A stretch of DNA of 64,000 nucleotides from Pseudolabrys sp035718275 (lineage in GTDB: Bacteria; Pseudomonadota; Alphaproteobacteria; Rhizobiales; Xanthobacteraceae). The first letter of the stretch is position 1. Every line of letters begins with the position of its first letter. The notes under the pieces are model-generated. The model was not told the origin of the DNA and searched no databases. It worked only from the letters and a program-made list of their open reading frames with translations. The DNA is taken from contig DASTHI010000036.1 of the NCBI GenBank assembly GCA_035718275.1, positions 124,001 to 188,000 of the forward strand, in the 5' to 3' direction. Positions 1 to 8,255 of this stretch are shown here, piece after piece. The translations under genes and the position numbers were made by a program.

Positions 1-174
1 GGGCGGATGCGCAGCGAACCATTCCGGGCTGCCGCAGCCGGTGCGCTCGCCGGCGATGTCGTACATGTCCTTGACGACGGCGCTCAATCCCGCGAGCGGG
101 CCCGCGCCCGTTCCCTTGACCGGTGCAGCAATATCATGCGGCACAAAGCAGCTGCGATAGGCCTGCGGCAGCAT
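1..174 (-). CDS. Amidase signature family protein, N-terminal 58 residues only (cut by window edge)
   Basis: Reading the minus strand from the ATG at 174 gives an open frame to base 1. It contains GPLAGLSAVVKDMYDIAG followed by TGCGSPEW, the N-terminal signature of amidase-signature hydrolases (GatA-like, Ser-cisSer-Lys triad). K35 in the VKD motif should be the triad lysine; the two serines lie beyond the window. The ATG shares one base with the stop of the upstream deacetylase gene (TGATG), so the two are translationally coupled. The family cleaves C-N amide bonds, and the substrate here is unknown. As last gene of the transporter/deacetylase operon it probably acts on an imported amide or on a product of the deacetylases. 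The family call is good; the specificity is open. Confidence 0.8.
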   Translation of the reverse strand, partial: MLPQAYRSCFVPHDIAAPVKGTGAGPLAGLSAVVKDMYDIAGERTGCGSPEWFAAHPP

Positions 175-1058
175 CACGCGGCATCCCGCATTCTGCTCGC
201 ATTGAGATACCAATCCAGAATCTTGCAGCCGTCCCACGCCACCACCCCATCACGCGAAAGCAATTCGGCAAAGGTCCGCTCGACGTGTCCAACACGATGC
301 GGCACGCCTGACAGATACGGGTGGCAGGCGAGCGCCATGAATTTCGGCCGCTCGGCTGATTCCGCATACAGCGTCTCGAAGTGATCGAGAGCCCTTCGAT
401 GCCACTCGTCAGAGGGTTGGTGCTGCAGCGCCATCATGACGATGTCGTGGATTTCGAAATTGTATGGCAGTGCGACAATCGGCTTATGGCGGGTCTGCAC
501 CGTGACAGGCTCGTCATCAAGCACCCAATCGCCGATATATTCCACGCCTGCCTCAGACAGATGGTCGAGCGTGTCGAAGGTCTGCGTGAGCCCCGGACCG
601 AACCAGCCGCGCGGCCGCCGGCCGGAAAATTTTTCAATGACGTCCATCGATTTGGTGATGACCGAACGCTCGTCTTCAAGCTTGTGCATCGGCACCTGGT
701 CATAGCTGTGTGCGTTGAGCTCCCAGCCGCTGTCCATACAGGCCTTCACCACCGACGGATAGGTCTCGCACACCTTTGCGTTGAGAGTGACCGTCGGGCT
801 GATCCCGAGCTTGAGCATCATTTTGCGCAGGCGCCAGAAGCCGACGCGCATGCCGTATTCGTGCCAGCTCCAGTTCGGATGGTCCGGAAGCATGGGTTGG
901 CCCTGAGGCGGCGAAATCACCATTCGCGCCATCGGGCGGCTCATGTCCCATTCCTCGAGTGCGAGCACCGGCCAGATCACGAGCCGCACGCCTTTCGGAA
1001 GCTTGAGCGGCTCGCGTCCTTCGATCGGTGAGTAGGCCAGTCGTTCGCGAGGATGCAT
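174..1058 (-). CDS. PuuE-type polysaccharide deacetylase family protein (copy 1)
   Basis: The product is 294 residues, of the carbohydrate esterase 4 / PuuE-like fold, whose members hydrolyse C-N bonds in N-acyl groups or in ring amides such as allantoin. Visible motifs are LEEWD near the N-terminus, ELNAHSYDQ (metal/catalytic His region), RPRGWFGPGLTQT, and HPYLSG near the C-terminus. It lacks the canonical TFDDG motif of chitooligosaccharide deacetylases, as PuuE-type members do. I chose the ATG at 1058 (product begins MHPRERLAYSP) because it has a GGAG about 11 bases upstream and matches the start of its paralogue at 1335-2231; the open frame runs further upstream without family similarity. 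No signal peptide is visible, so it should be cytoplasmic. It lies between its paralogue and the amidase. Confidence 0.85.
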   Translation of the reverse strand: MHPRERLAYSPIEGREPLKLPKGVRLVIWPVLALEEWDMSRPMARMVISPPQGQPMLPDHPNWSWHEYGMRVGFWRLRKMMLKLGISPTVTLNAKVCETYPSVVKACMDSGWELNAHSYDQVPMHKLEDERSVITKSMDVIEKFSGRRPRGWFGPGLTQTFDTLDHLSEAGVEYIGDWVLDDEPVTVQTRHKPIVALPYNFEIHDIVMMALQHQPSDEWHRRALDHFETLYAESAERPKFMALACHPYLSGVPHRVGHVERTFAELLSRDGVVAWDGCKILDWYLNASRMRDAA

Positions 1059-1334
1059 GTGTAGGGCTCCGTCAAATTGCTTACGGCCGATATCCGGCCG
1101 AATGTATTCGGAATGACACGCAGTTTTGCAGCTGGAGTGCCTGTTGTACAGACTTCGCGCCAATCCGCGCGAGCGTGTACGATTGCGCATAGAGAAATCG
1201 GGCTGAAATGCAGCTGGTAAATTCAAAGAAAGACTTGCGACCAGTTCTGAAGAGCTAAAGGGCCAAAACAAGAGAAGGATCGAACGGCTTGCCGGTCTCA
1301 ATTCCTTCTCTAGTCTCGCTCTTCCCGTGCCCGG

Positions 1335-2231
1335 CTACGCAGCAGCCTCGATTTTCGCAACGCCACGATACCAATCCAGGATTTGCTCGCCGTTCCAGTG
1401 CAGCACGCCCTGATGCTTGTTCACATAGTCGTAAATCTGCTCAAGATACTTGATGCGGTGGGGCTGCCCGCTGATGTAGGGATGGATTGCCAGTGCGCAG
1501 AACTTCGCGCGCTTCGCGCTTTCAGCATAGAGCCGGTCGAACTGGTCAATGGCGCGCTTGAGCAGGTAATCGCTCTCGTGGTGCTGGATCAGCATCATTG
1601 GAATGTCGTTGAGTTCGACCGTGTAGGGCAACGTTACTAGCGGCCCGTTCGCAGTCCGAATTACGGTCGGCTCGTCATCATAGACCCAGTCTCCAATGTA
1701 CTTCACGCCGGCGGCCGCCAGCAGGTCGGGGGTGTCGAGCGTCTGAGTCAGTCCGGGCCCGAGCCATCCGACGGGCTTCTTGCCGGCGAATTTTGTCAGG
1801 ATTTCCATAGTGCGTCTGATCATGCCGGCCTGATCCTTCTCCTTGTGGATCGGCCCTTGCTCGTAGGCGTGCCCCATAAATTCCCAGCCGGCACTGCGCG
1901 CCTCTTCGGCCACACGCGGATAATCCTCGCAGATGCGCGCATTCGCAGCGAGCGTGGGCTTGATGCCGAGGCGCTTGAACAGTTCGAAGAAACGCCAGCA
2001 GCCGACCCGCATGCCGTACTCATGAAAAGCCCAGTGAACCACGTCGGGCATCAGCGCCGCGCCAGTCGGCGCAGGGAGGAGTTGCCGCGCCATGGGCTTG
2101 CCGATGTCCCAGACCTCGTAGTTTACGATGGTCCAGAACACGATGCGGGCGTCGCCCGGTAGTTTCAGCGGCGGGCGATCCACGATCGCGGAATAGTCTG
2201 AACGTTCGCGGGGAATCATTGGATTGGCCAT
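1335..2231 (-). CDS. PuuE-type polysaccharide deacetylase family protein (copy 2)
   Basis: The product is 298 residues and clearly paralogous to the protein at 174-1058. Shared blocks are MIPRERSDYS, PPLKLPGDARI, HEYGMRVG, GWLGPGLTQT, YIGDWVYDDEP, MLIQHHESD and HPYISGQPHR. The fold is that of PuuE/allantoinase-like deacetylases; the probable metal-site residues are in FMGHAYEQ and the late HPYISG. There is no signal peptide. The ATG at 2231 follows GTGGAG. It lies 129 bases after livF in the same direction, and a 276-base gap with no gene separates it from copy 1. Two diverged copies side by side suggest either two related substrates or a heteromeric enzyme; this is inference. Confidence 0.85.
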   Translation of the reverse strand: MANPMIPRERSDYSAIVDRPPLKLPGDARIVFWTIVNYEVWDIGKPMARQLLPAPTGAALMPDVVHWAFHEYGMRVGCWRFFELFKRLGIKPTLAANARICEDYPRVAEEARSAGWEFMGHAYEQGPIHKEKDQAGMIRRTMEILTKFAGKKPVGWLGPGLTQTLDTPDLLAAAGVKYIGDWVYDDEPTVIRTANGPLVTLPYTVELNDIPMMLIQHHESDYLLKRAIDQFDRLYAESAKRAKFCALAIHPYISGQPHRIKYLEQIYDYVNKHQGVLHWNGEQILDWYRGVAKIEAAA

Positions 2232-2360
2232 TTAGAAACTCCACTGTGCCTGGTCAGGCGATCCGTCATGCGAAAGCCGCGACTGCGCGCAGCTAGAAAC
2301 ACCACGGCCGCACCCGTCAAGGGCCGCTTGCGGCGGCTGCCTCAGGGCAAATTCACTTTG

Positions 2361-3080
2361 TCACGCCGTCGCCGCCACACGCAACCCAACGAGCCGTTCG
2401 AGCGTGGCGGTGTCCTTGAGCAATTGCGCCGATAGCGCGCGATGCGCGATCTCGCCCCTTTCCAGAATGACCGCATCGGCGGTCAATTCCAATGCGATGT
2501 CTGTATGCTGTTCGACCAGGACAATGGCGATGCGCCGGTCGGCGAGCATGAGCTTCATCGCGGCAACCAGCTCGTCGACAATCACCGGAGCGAGTCCCTC
2601 GAACGGCTCGTCGAGCAGCATCAGGGCCGGATTGATCATGAGAGCGCGAGCGATCGCCAGCATCTGCTGCTCGCCGCCGGAAAGCTGGTTTCCCATGTTG
2701 CGGCGCCGCTCGGCCAGCCGCGGGAAGAGTCGAAACACGGCATCGATGTCCCAGGCTCCTTGCCGCGCGGCGACCGTGAGATTTTCCTCAACCGAAAGCG
2801 AAGGAAAGATTTCGCGTTCCTGGGCCACCCAACCGATACCATTAGCCGCCCGGCGATCGGGAGCAAGTTGCGAAATATTCCTGCCGCGCCATGCAATCTG
2901 GCCTCCGCGCAGCTGCGTGTAGCCCATAATCGTCAGCAGGAGCGTCGATTTGCCGACGCCATTACGGCCGAGCACCGCAAGACTGCCGTTCTCCGGCAGC
3001 TCGACCGATATGCCGTGCAATACCACCGCATCGCCATAGCCTGCGGTCACATTGTGCAGTTTGAGAAGCGGTTCAGCCAT
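2361..3080 (-). CDS. livF: Branched-chain amino acid-type ABC transporter ATP-binding protein LivF
   Basis: The product is 239 residues and has Walker A (GRNGVGKST), signature LSGGEQQMLAIARAL, Walker B (LMLLDEPFEGLAP) and the switch histidine in EQHTD. The length and the GLAP block after Walker B are typical of LivF. It is one of the two cytoplasmic ATPases that energise uptake of the ligand carried by the binding protein at 6000-7169. Its ATG overlaps the 3' end of livG by 8 bases. Liv-type systems also carry amides, urea, aromatic acids and other small molecules, so the name does not fix the substrate. Confidence 0.92.
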   Translation of the reverse strand: MAEPLLKLHNVTAGYGDAVVLHGISVELPENGSLAVLGRNGVGKSTLLLTIMGYTQLRGGQIAWRGRNISQLAPDRRAANGIGWVAQEREIFPSLSVEENLTVAARQGAWDIDAVFRLFPRLAERRRNMGNQLSGGEQQMLAIARALMINPALMLLDEPFEGLAPVIVDELVAAMKLMLADRRIAIVLVEQHTDIALELTADAVILERGEIAHRALSAQLLKDTATLERLVGLRVAATA

Positions 3081-3828
3081 GCTTGCGCTTGCCTAGATAG
3101 ACTTCCCTCACACCCGGGTCCGCGGCGATTTCAGTGGGAGATCCTTCGGTGAAGATCGCCCCGCCGACTAGAACGATAATGTGGCTTGCGAAACGGAAGA
3201 CCACATGCATGTCGTGCTCGATGAATAAGAGGGTCAAGTCATTAGACAGGCCTGCCACGGCTTCGAACACCTCGCCGCTTTCCTCGGGCGGCACTCCAGC
3301 AGCTGGTTCGTCGAGCAGCAGCACCTTAGGCCTGGTCGCGAGCGACAGTGCGATTTCGAGAAGTCGCTGGCGTCCATACGGCAATTCCCGTGTGACCTGA
3401 TAGCAGGAATCTCCAAGCTTCAGTTTGCGCAGGATCTCGTAGGCTTCATCGATTGTTTCACTGTGCGAACCAACGCCGCGCCAAAAGTGGCCGGCAAGCC
3501 CGCGCCGCTCGGCAACTGCAAGCGCGACCGCCTCGAGCGCATTAAGCCCCGGAAACAGCGTGTTGATCTGGAATGTGCGCGCAAGCCCTCGCCGCACGCG
3601 CTCTTGCGGGCCGACCGAGGTGATGTCCTCGCCGGCGAGAAAAATCTGGCCCGCGTCCGGCCGCAGCATCCCTGTCATCAGGTTGATCAGAGTCGTCTTG
3701 CCGGCGCCGTTTGGCCCAATGAGGGCGTAGCGGGCCCCAACCGGAAGACTGATCTCGATCTCGCGCGCAACAGGCAGCGAACCGAATGCCTTCGAGAGTG
3801 CGCGCGTCGCCAACGCAGGCGTGCTCAT
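3073..3828 (-). CDS. livG: Branched-chain amino acid-type ABC transporter ATP-binding protein LivG
   Basis: The product is 251 residues and the second ATPase of the Liv system. It has Walker A (GPNGAGKTT), a Q-loop in the ARTFQINTLF block, signature LPYGRQRLLEIALSLA, Walker B (VLLLDEPAAGV) and the switch histidine in FIEHDM. LPYGRQ in place of LSGGQ is usual for LivG. I chose the ATG at 3828, whose ATGA overlaps the livM stop by four bases; a GTG four codons upstream (3840) is an alternative. Confidence 0.92.
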   Translation of the reverse strand: MSTPALATRALSKAFGSLPVAREIEISLPVGARYALIGPNGAGKTTLINLMTGMLRPDAGQIFLAGEDITSVGPQERVRRGLARTFQINTLFPGLNALEAVALAVAERRGLAGHFWRGVGSHSETIDEAYEILRKLKLGDSCYQVTRELPYGRQRLLEIALSLATRPKVLLLDEPAAGVPPEESGEVFEAVAGLSNDLTLLFIEHDMHVVFRFASHIIVLVGGAIFTEGSPTEIAADPGVREVYLGKRKHG

Positions 3829-4820
3829 TTCGATGTCCACCGCGCGTAGATGCGCGACAGCCCTCCAAGGATGCCATTGGGTAGGATCATCACGACGGCG
3901 ACCAGCAGCGCGCCGATCCAGAAATACCAGTATTGCGGTGCGATACCGGAGAACTGGTCGCGCGCGACCAGGAAAATGATTGCCCCGATAATTCCTCCGT
4001 AGAGCCGGCCAGCGCCGCCGAGCACAAGCATGACAAGGACGTCGGCAGAGCGCTGGAAGCTGATGGATTCAAGTGAGACGCTCTCGGTGGTCTGGGCCAG
4101 CAGAGCACCGGCCAGGCCCGCAATCGCCGCCGCGATGGTGTAGGCCTTGCGGATATGGGCACGGCTGTCGGCGCCGATGGCGGGCATGCGAACCCAATTT
4201 TCCCGGATGCCTCGCAGCGCTAGCCCGAAAGGTGAATTGATCAGCCGGCGGGCGCCGAGAAAGACGATAAAGAGGGTTGCGAGGGAATAGCTGTAGGCGG
4301 TGTAGCCGTAGAGGTCGAACCTGAACATCCCAAGCACGGGCCACATCGAGATGCCTTGCAGTCCGTCGCTTCCGCCAGTCAGCCAGTGGGCCCGATTGGC
4401 TGCCTCGAAGGCAAGCAGGCCAAGACCAAGCGTGATCATGATCAACGTGAAATGCCGGAAGCGCGAGATGATGAAACTGGCGGCAAATCCGACGAGGCCG
4501 GCCACTCCTGCCGCGAAGATGAGGCCGGTGATCGGCTGACCCCATCCGTACTTTGAAAGCAATCCGGCCGAGTAGGCGCCTATGCCAAAGAAAGCCGCAT
4601 GGCCTAGCGATACGATTCCCGCATAGCCGAGAATGATGTCGAGCGAGAGCGCGAACAGCGCCGTGATGGCGATCTGGCTCGCCAAAGACAGATATGCCGG
4701 AAACACAAAGAAGGGCAGCAGCGTCGCGAGCCAGAAGGCAAGCTCGAGCGGATGCCAGCGACTCTGCGCTTGCAGATAGGAGTGAGGGGTTGTGACTGCC
4801 GACTGAGCAATCGAGCTCAT
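3825..4820 (-). CDS. livM: Branched-chain amino acid-type ABC transporter permease LivM
   Basis: The product is 331 residues with about ten hydrophobic segments. The block GYAGIVSLGHAAFFGIGAY, conserved in LivM, and the coupling region GENWVRMPAIG-like (RENWVRMPAIGAD) are present. It forms the membrane channel with LivH. The ATG at 4820 follows AAGGGAG at good spacing; a TTG at 4826 is in frame but sits too close to that site. Its stop overlaps the livG start. Confidence 0.92.
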   Translation of the reverse strand: MSSIAQSAVTTPHSYLQAQSRWHPLELAFWLATLLPFFVFPAYLSLASQIAITALFALSLDIILGYAGIVSLGHAAFFGIGAYSAGLLSKYGWGQPITGLIFAAGVAGLVGFAASFIISRFRHFTLIMITLGLGLLAFEAANRAHWLTGGSDGLQGISMWPVLGMFRFDLYGYTAYSYSLATLFIVFLGARRLINSPFGLALRGIRENWVRMPAIGADSRAHIRKAYTIAAAIAGLAGALLAQTTESVSLESISFQRSADVLVMLVLGGAGRLYGGIIGAIIFLVARDQFSGIAPQYWYFWIGALLVAVVMILPNGILGGLSRIYARWTSK

Positions 4821-4916
4821 AAGCAACTCCCTTTCAGCTTATGCCCGTCCGACGGAATAAGCTGAGCAAGGCGTGTACCGATTTTAGGGCCGTAAGCGCG
4901 TATCCGGCTCGCATTT

Positions 4917-5780
4917 TCACCGCCTGCCGAACAGACCGGCGGGTCGCCACATCAGCACGACCACCATAACGAGATAGATCAGGAAGGCGCCAAGCTCCGG
5001 CGCATAATACTTGCCCGCGACGTCGCTGACCCCGATCAGCACTGCTGCAGCGAATGAGCCGGTGATCGAGCCGAGACCGCCGACTGACACGATGATCAGA
5101 ACATAGACCAGATAGGTAAAGGCGAAGTTCGGGTCGAGCCCGACGATTTCGATCGCAAGGGCACCGCCCAGGCCAGCAAGCCCCGAGCCCAGGGCGAAGG
5201 TGGTCGCGAAAGTGCGGTCGACGTCGATGCCGAGACCACGTGCCATCCGCTGGTTGTCTACTGCAGCGCGCACTTGCGCGCCGAAGCGCGTGTATTCGAG
5301 GCCCCCGACAAGCAAAATCGTGACCGCAAGGGCAATGGCAATCAGGAAAAGCCGATACTTGCCTAGTCCCAGCCCGAGAAAGTTCACGCCGCCACGAAGA
5401 AGCTCCGGCGTTTCGACCGGTTGCTGGGTGGTTCCGAAAATGTAGGCGGCAATCGCAACCGAGATGAAAGCGAGTCCGATAGTCAGCAGTACCTGGTCGA
5501 GGTCGCTTGCCCGGTATAGCCGTCGATACAACGCGCGCTCGAGTACGACACTGACGATCGCTGCCGCAGCAAATGCGACCGGAAGTGTCGCGACAAACGG
5601 CCAATGGAATTCATTGACGAGCGTAATCGTGACGTAGCCGCCCAGCATGGCGAAGGCGCAATGCGCGAGGTTCACGAAATTCATCAGCCCGAGCGTCACG
5701 GACAAGCCAACCGACAGCACGAACAGCAGCATGCCGTAGGCGAGGCCGTCGAACAGGACACCGAAGATCGGAGGAAGCAT
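4917..5780 (-). CDS. livH: Branched-chain amino acid-type ABC transporter permease LivH
   Basis: The product is 287 residues with about eight hydrophobic segments. It has the LivH blocks SVGLSVTLGLMNFVNLAH near the N-terminus and MARGLGIDVDRTFATTFALG, the ATPase-coupling loop. It pairs with LivM as the permease. It is separated from the binding-protein gene by about 220 bases holding a strong hairpin (5944-5969), an arrangement that usually lowers permease expression relative to the binding protein. Confidence 0.92.
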   Translation of the reverse strand: MLPPIFGVLFDGLAYGMLLFVLSVGLSVTLGLMNFVNLAHCAFAMLGGYVTITLVNEFHWPFVATLPVAFAAAAIVSVVLERALYRRLYRASDLDQVLLTIGLAFISVAIAAYIFGTTQQPVETPELLRGGVNFLGLGLGKYRLFLIAIALAVTILLVGGLEYTRFGAQVRAAVDNQRMARGLGIDVDRTFATTFALGSGLAGLGGALAIEIVGLDPNFAFTYLVYVLIIVSVGGLGSITGSFAAAVLIGVSDVAGKYYAPELGAFLIYLVMVVVLMWRPAGLFGRR

Positions 5781-5943
5781 CGATATGATAGCCCTAGGTT
5801 CAACCGATCGTCGCCGCGGGCAGGCGCCCAGGGAGACCTTTTGTAACTCGATTCTCTGGCTTTCACTGGAGCCTGCACTCAGGTCAGCCGAACGCTGGGC
5901 CGGGTGCAGAAATGAACGCCGTGGACCACGCTACGTTACGAAA

Positions 5944-5969
5944 TGGGGCGATCGAATACGATCGCCCCA
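5944..5969 (-). terminator. Hairpin between binding-protein gene and livHMGF
   Basis: A perfect 11-base inverted repeat (TGGGGCGATCG at 5944-5954 with its complement at 5959-5969) and a 4-base loop lies 30 bases after the stop of the binding-protein gene, read on the minus strand. Only ATTTC follows, so there is no strong T-run. It may act as a partial terminator or a 3' stabilising hairpin that sets binding protein above permease. Confidence 0.6.
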
Positions 5970-5999
5970 CTCAAATTTCGTATGAGCTTAAGGCACCAC

Positions 6000-7169
6000 T
6001 TACTTGTGCGTCGGGTCTTTTACGTTCGGGATTGTCTCAAACTCGACATTGACAATTTGATTGCCGACTTTCTCGACTCGGCGGATGTAGACGTTTTGTA
6101 CGATGTCCCTAGTGGCGGGGTCGATTGATATCGGACCGCGCGGGCTTTCCCACTTCATGCCCTTGGCGGCCGCCACCAGTGCGTCGCCATCCGTCTTGCC
6201 GCCCGTCTTTTTCAGCGCTTCGTAGATGACGTGCATGCCGTCATAGCCACCGACCGCGAAGAAATCGGGATTGCGCTTGTACTCGGCATTGAAGGCTTTA
6301 ACAAAATCCGAATTCATCTTGGACTTGTGATTGTAGTCGTAGTGCCAGCCGCTAATGCGGCCCAAGGCAAGATCACCCAGACTCTTGATCGCCGTCTCGT
6401 CGACGGGCTCGCCGGTGCTCAGGATCTTGATCTTTTTTGGATCCATACCGCGTTCTGCGAAGGCCTTTCCAAGCGCTGCTGGCTGTGCGCCGCCCGGAAT
6501 AAATACGAAGATCGATTCCGGATTGAGATCCTTTGCGCGCTGGACGAACGCCGAAAAATCCGGATTGGCGATCGGCATGCGTACCGATCCGATAACCTCG
6601 CCGCCGGCGGCCTTGAATGCGCGCTGGAAGGCGGCCTCGGCATCGAGGCCGGGGCCGTAATCCGTCACCATGGTGTAGACCTTCTTCACGCCACCCTTCT
6701 TGACTGCCCACGTACCGAGCGTGTCTCCGATCATCGGCAGGGTCAGCGATACACGCACGATGTACGGCGATTTCTCGGTAATGACCGCTGTCGCCGCATT
6801 CATCACGACCATGAATTTCTTTGCTTCGGTGGCGACACTCGCTGCGCCGAGCGCTTCGGGCGTCAGCGCGAATCCGGCCAGAATATCGGCCTTGTCGCGA
6901 ACGACCAGCTCCTGCGCAAGGCGCTTAGCCACGTCCGGATTGGGACCGCCGGTGTCCTTTCGGATGATCTCGATCTTCTTGCCGGCGACCTTGTCGCCGT
7001 GCTGCTTCATATACAGCTTGATGCCATTGTCGATCTGCGCCGATGTGTCGGCGAACTGGCCTGAAAAGGCACTAATGACGCCGATCTTGAGCGTCTGCTG
7101 AGCCCCGGCCGCACCGGGCAGCACGGCTGCGGCGAACATCGCCACGCCAGCGAATAGTAAGCGTTTCAT
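6000..7169 (-). CDS. Periplasmic binding protein of the Liv-type ABC transporter
   Basis: The product is 389 residues. Its first 25 residues form a Sec signal (MKRLLFAGVAMFAAAVLPGA, cleavage around AGA-QQ). The mature protein begins QTLKIGVISAFSGQFADTSA, the type I periplasmic binding fold entry seen in LivK/AmiC/UrtA-like proteins, and includes VVRDKADILAGF and GGYDGMHVIYEAL. It captures the ligand for LivHMGF. A GGGGAGG sits about 7 bases before the ATG. The ligand cannot be read from the sequence. The operon partners (amidase, PuuE-like deacetylases) suggest an amide, ureide or N-acyl compound rather than leucine or valine; this is inference. Confidence 0.9.
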   Translation of the reverse strand: MKRLLFAGVAMFAAAVLPGAAGAQQTLKIGVISAFSGQFADTSAQIDNGIKLYMKQHGDKVAGKKIEIIRKDTGGPNPDVAKRLAQELVVRDKADILAGFALTPEALGAASVATEAKKFMVVMNAATAVITEKSPYIVRVSLTLPMIGDTLGTWAVKKGGVKKVYTMVTDYGPGLDAEAAFQRAFKAAGGEVIGSVRMPIANPDFSAFVQRAKDLNPESIFVFIPGGAQPAALGKAFAERGMDPKKIKILSTGEPVDETAIKSLGDLALGRISGWHYDYNHKSKMNSDFVKAFNAEYKRNPDFFAVGGYDGMHVIYEALKKTGGKTDGDALVAAAKGMKWESPRGPISIDPATRDIVQNVYIRRVEKVGNQIVNVEFETIPNVKDPTHK

Positions 7170-7229
7170 CAGATCCTCCCCTGGCCAATTGCTTCTCTGT
7201 TTACCGCTACAATGCCTGAGGTTGCTCGC

Positions 7230-7264
7230 AAAGAAAAGCGCCGCGAAACGCTGGTCCGCGGCGC
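7230..7264 (-). terminator. Rho-independent terminator after the signal-less binding-protein-fold gene
   Basis: On the minus strand an 8-base perfect GC stem (bases 7257-7264 pairing with 7238-7245, loop 7246-7256) is followed at once by TTTTCTTT. It lies 36 bases past the stop of the gene at 7300-8172 and before the Liv binding-protein gene. It therefore probably separates the transcript of the regulator and its neighbour from, or attenuates it into, the transporter genes. Confidence 0.72.
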
Positions 7265-7299
7265 CATCGGTTCAGTCTATTTGCGTGCAAACATCGGTG

Positions 7300-8172
7300 T
7301 CAGGTCAGCGACAGAGTTGCCCGCTCGTAGCGGCCGGTGCCCATCTTTCCTTCAGGGAAGATACCGTGGGCAGCGATCCATTCGAAGGATTCTTCGTAGA
7401 CTTCCTTCGTATATGGCTCGAAGACAAGCCGTTCGCCTGGCCCCCAACGCCGGGTGTCCATCCGATCATGGAAGCGGTCGGGGAATTCGTTCTTGTAGTA
7501 ATGCGTGTAGAGCTCGGGACGCAGGTCGATGTCCCGTTGTGCCTTGCGCAGCGCGCGGAAGAACTTGCGCAGATCCTCTGGATCCGGATCCCCATGGATC
7601 ATGGTACCGATCATGAAGGTGGTGTCGATGACTTTCCGGAAACCCAGCTGCTCGGCGAAATAATACGGGCCGCTGAAGAGATTCACCGCCGGCGCCTTGC
7701 CCTCGAGGAGCAATTCCATGCGCTTGAAGAGCATGCCATCGGCAAAATTGAGATTGATCTGTTCGGGCTTGAGATATTGTTCAACCGCCTGCACGGTCGC
7801 GTAATGGCTGCCTGACTGGTAGCCGACCGAGATCGGCACTCCGGCGAGATCGGCGGGCGTCTTCACAGCCGAATCGGCAGGGACGAAAATTCCGGCCGGC
7901 GCCACCGAATAGACGTCGGTGTACATCTTTCCGTGCCCGTTTGAAGCCGCAACGTTGACGGTCCAGTGGCAGGCACAACTCACGCTCGCCTTCCGGCCTT
8001 CCTCGAACGACTGGAATGCGCCGACCTTGTTGCCCTTGTCGTGGATCTTGCCGTCGGTAGCTCGGACCAACTCGCGGAATTCGTAGTCGAGCCCCTCTTT
8101 GCGGAAGTAGTCCTTCTCCTCAGCCACCCATTCCTGGAGACGGAAATGCGGTTCGATCAGGAATTTCGGCAT
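7300..8172 (-). CDS. Signal-less NMT1/THI5-like binding-protein-fold protein
   Basis: The product is 290 residues and has the type II periplasmic binding-protein look: FRKEGLDYEF near the start, KTPADLAGVPISVGYQSGSHY in the middle, then LLEGKAPAVNLFSGPYYFAEQLGFRKVID. The N-terminus (MPKFLIEPHFRLQEW) has no signal peptide and no lipobox, so it is predicted cytoplasmic. It carries an unusual Cys-rich block SCACHW with C66, C68 and H69. Soluble enzymes of this fold exist (THI5 pyrimidine synthase, Pht5-type decarboxylases), so it may be an enzyme rather than a transporter part. GGGAG precedes the ATG. It lies between the GntR regulator and the Liv genes, all on the same strand. The fold is moderately sure; the function is unknown. 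Confidence 0.72.
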   Translation of the reverse strand: MPKFLIEPHFRLQEWVAEEKDYFRKEGLDYEFRELVRATDGKIHDKGNKVGAFQSFEEGRKASVSCACHWTVNVAASNGHGKMYTDVYSVAPAGIFVPADSAVKTPADLAGVPISVGYQSGSHYATVQAVEQYLKPEQINLNFADGMLFKRMELLLEGKAPAVNLFSGPYYFAEQLGFRKVIDTTFMIGTMIHGDPDPEDLRKFFRALRKAQRDIDLRPELYTHYYKNEFPDRFHDRMDTRRWGPGERLVFEPYTKEVYEESFEWIAAHGIFPEGKMGTGRYERATLSLT

Positions 8173-8255
8173 GCTTTTTCTCCCTTGTTATTCAAGCCCT
8201 CTCATTCAATTCCAATAACGCTGCAAGCAAGCTCCGGAAATGGCTTTCCGGGTCT

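Noticed and set aside
4834..5604. Long open frame on the minus strand, over 250 codons, in another frame of livH
   Set aside because: The composition is Arg/Ser/His-rich shadow translation, with no family motif, while livH in the overlapping frame matches its family throughout.
7189..7815. 208-codon plus-strand frame opposite the signal-less binding-fold gene
   Set aside because: It is antisense to a credible gene with a ribosome site, and it spans a terminator hairpin.
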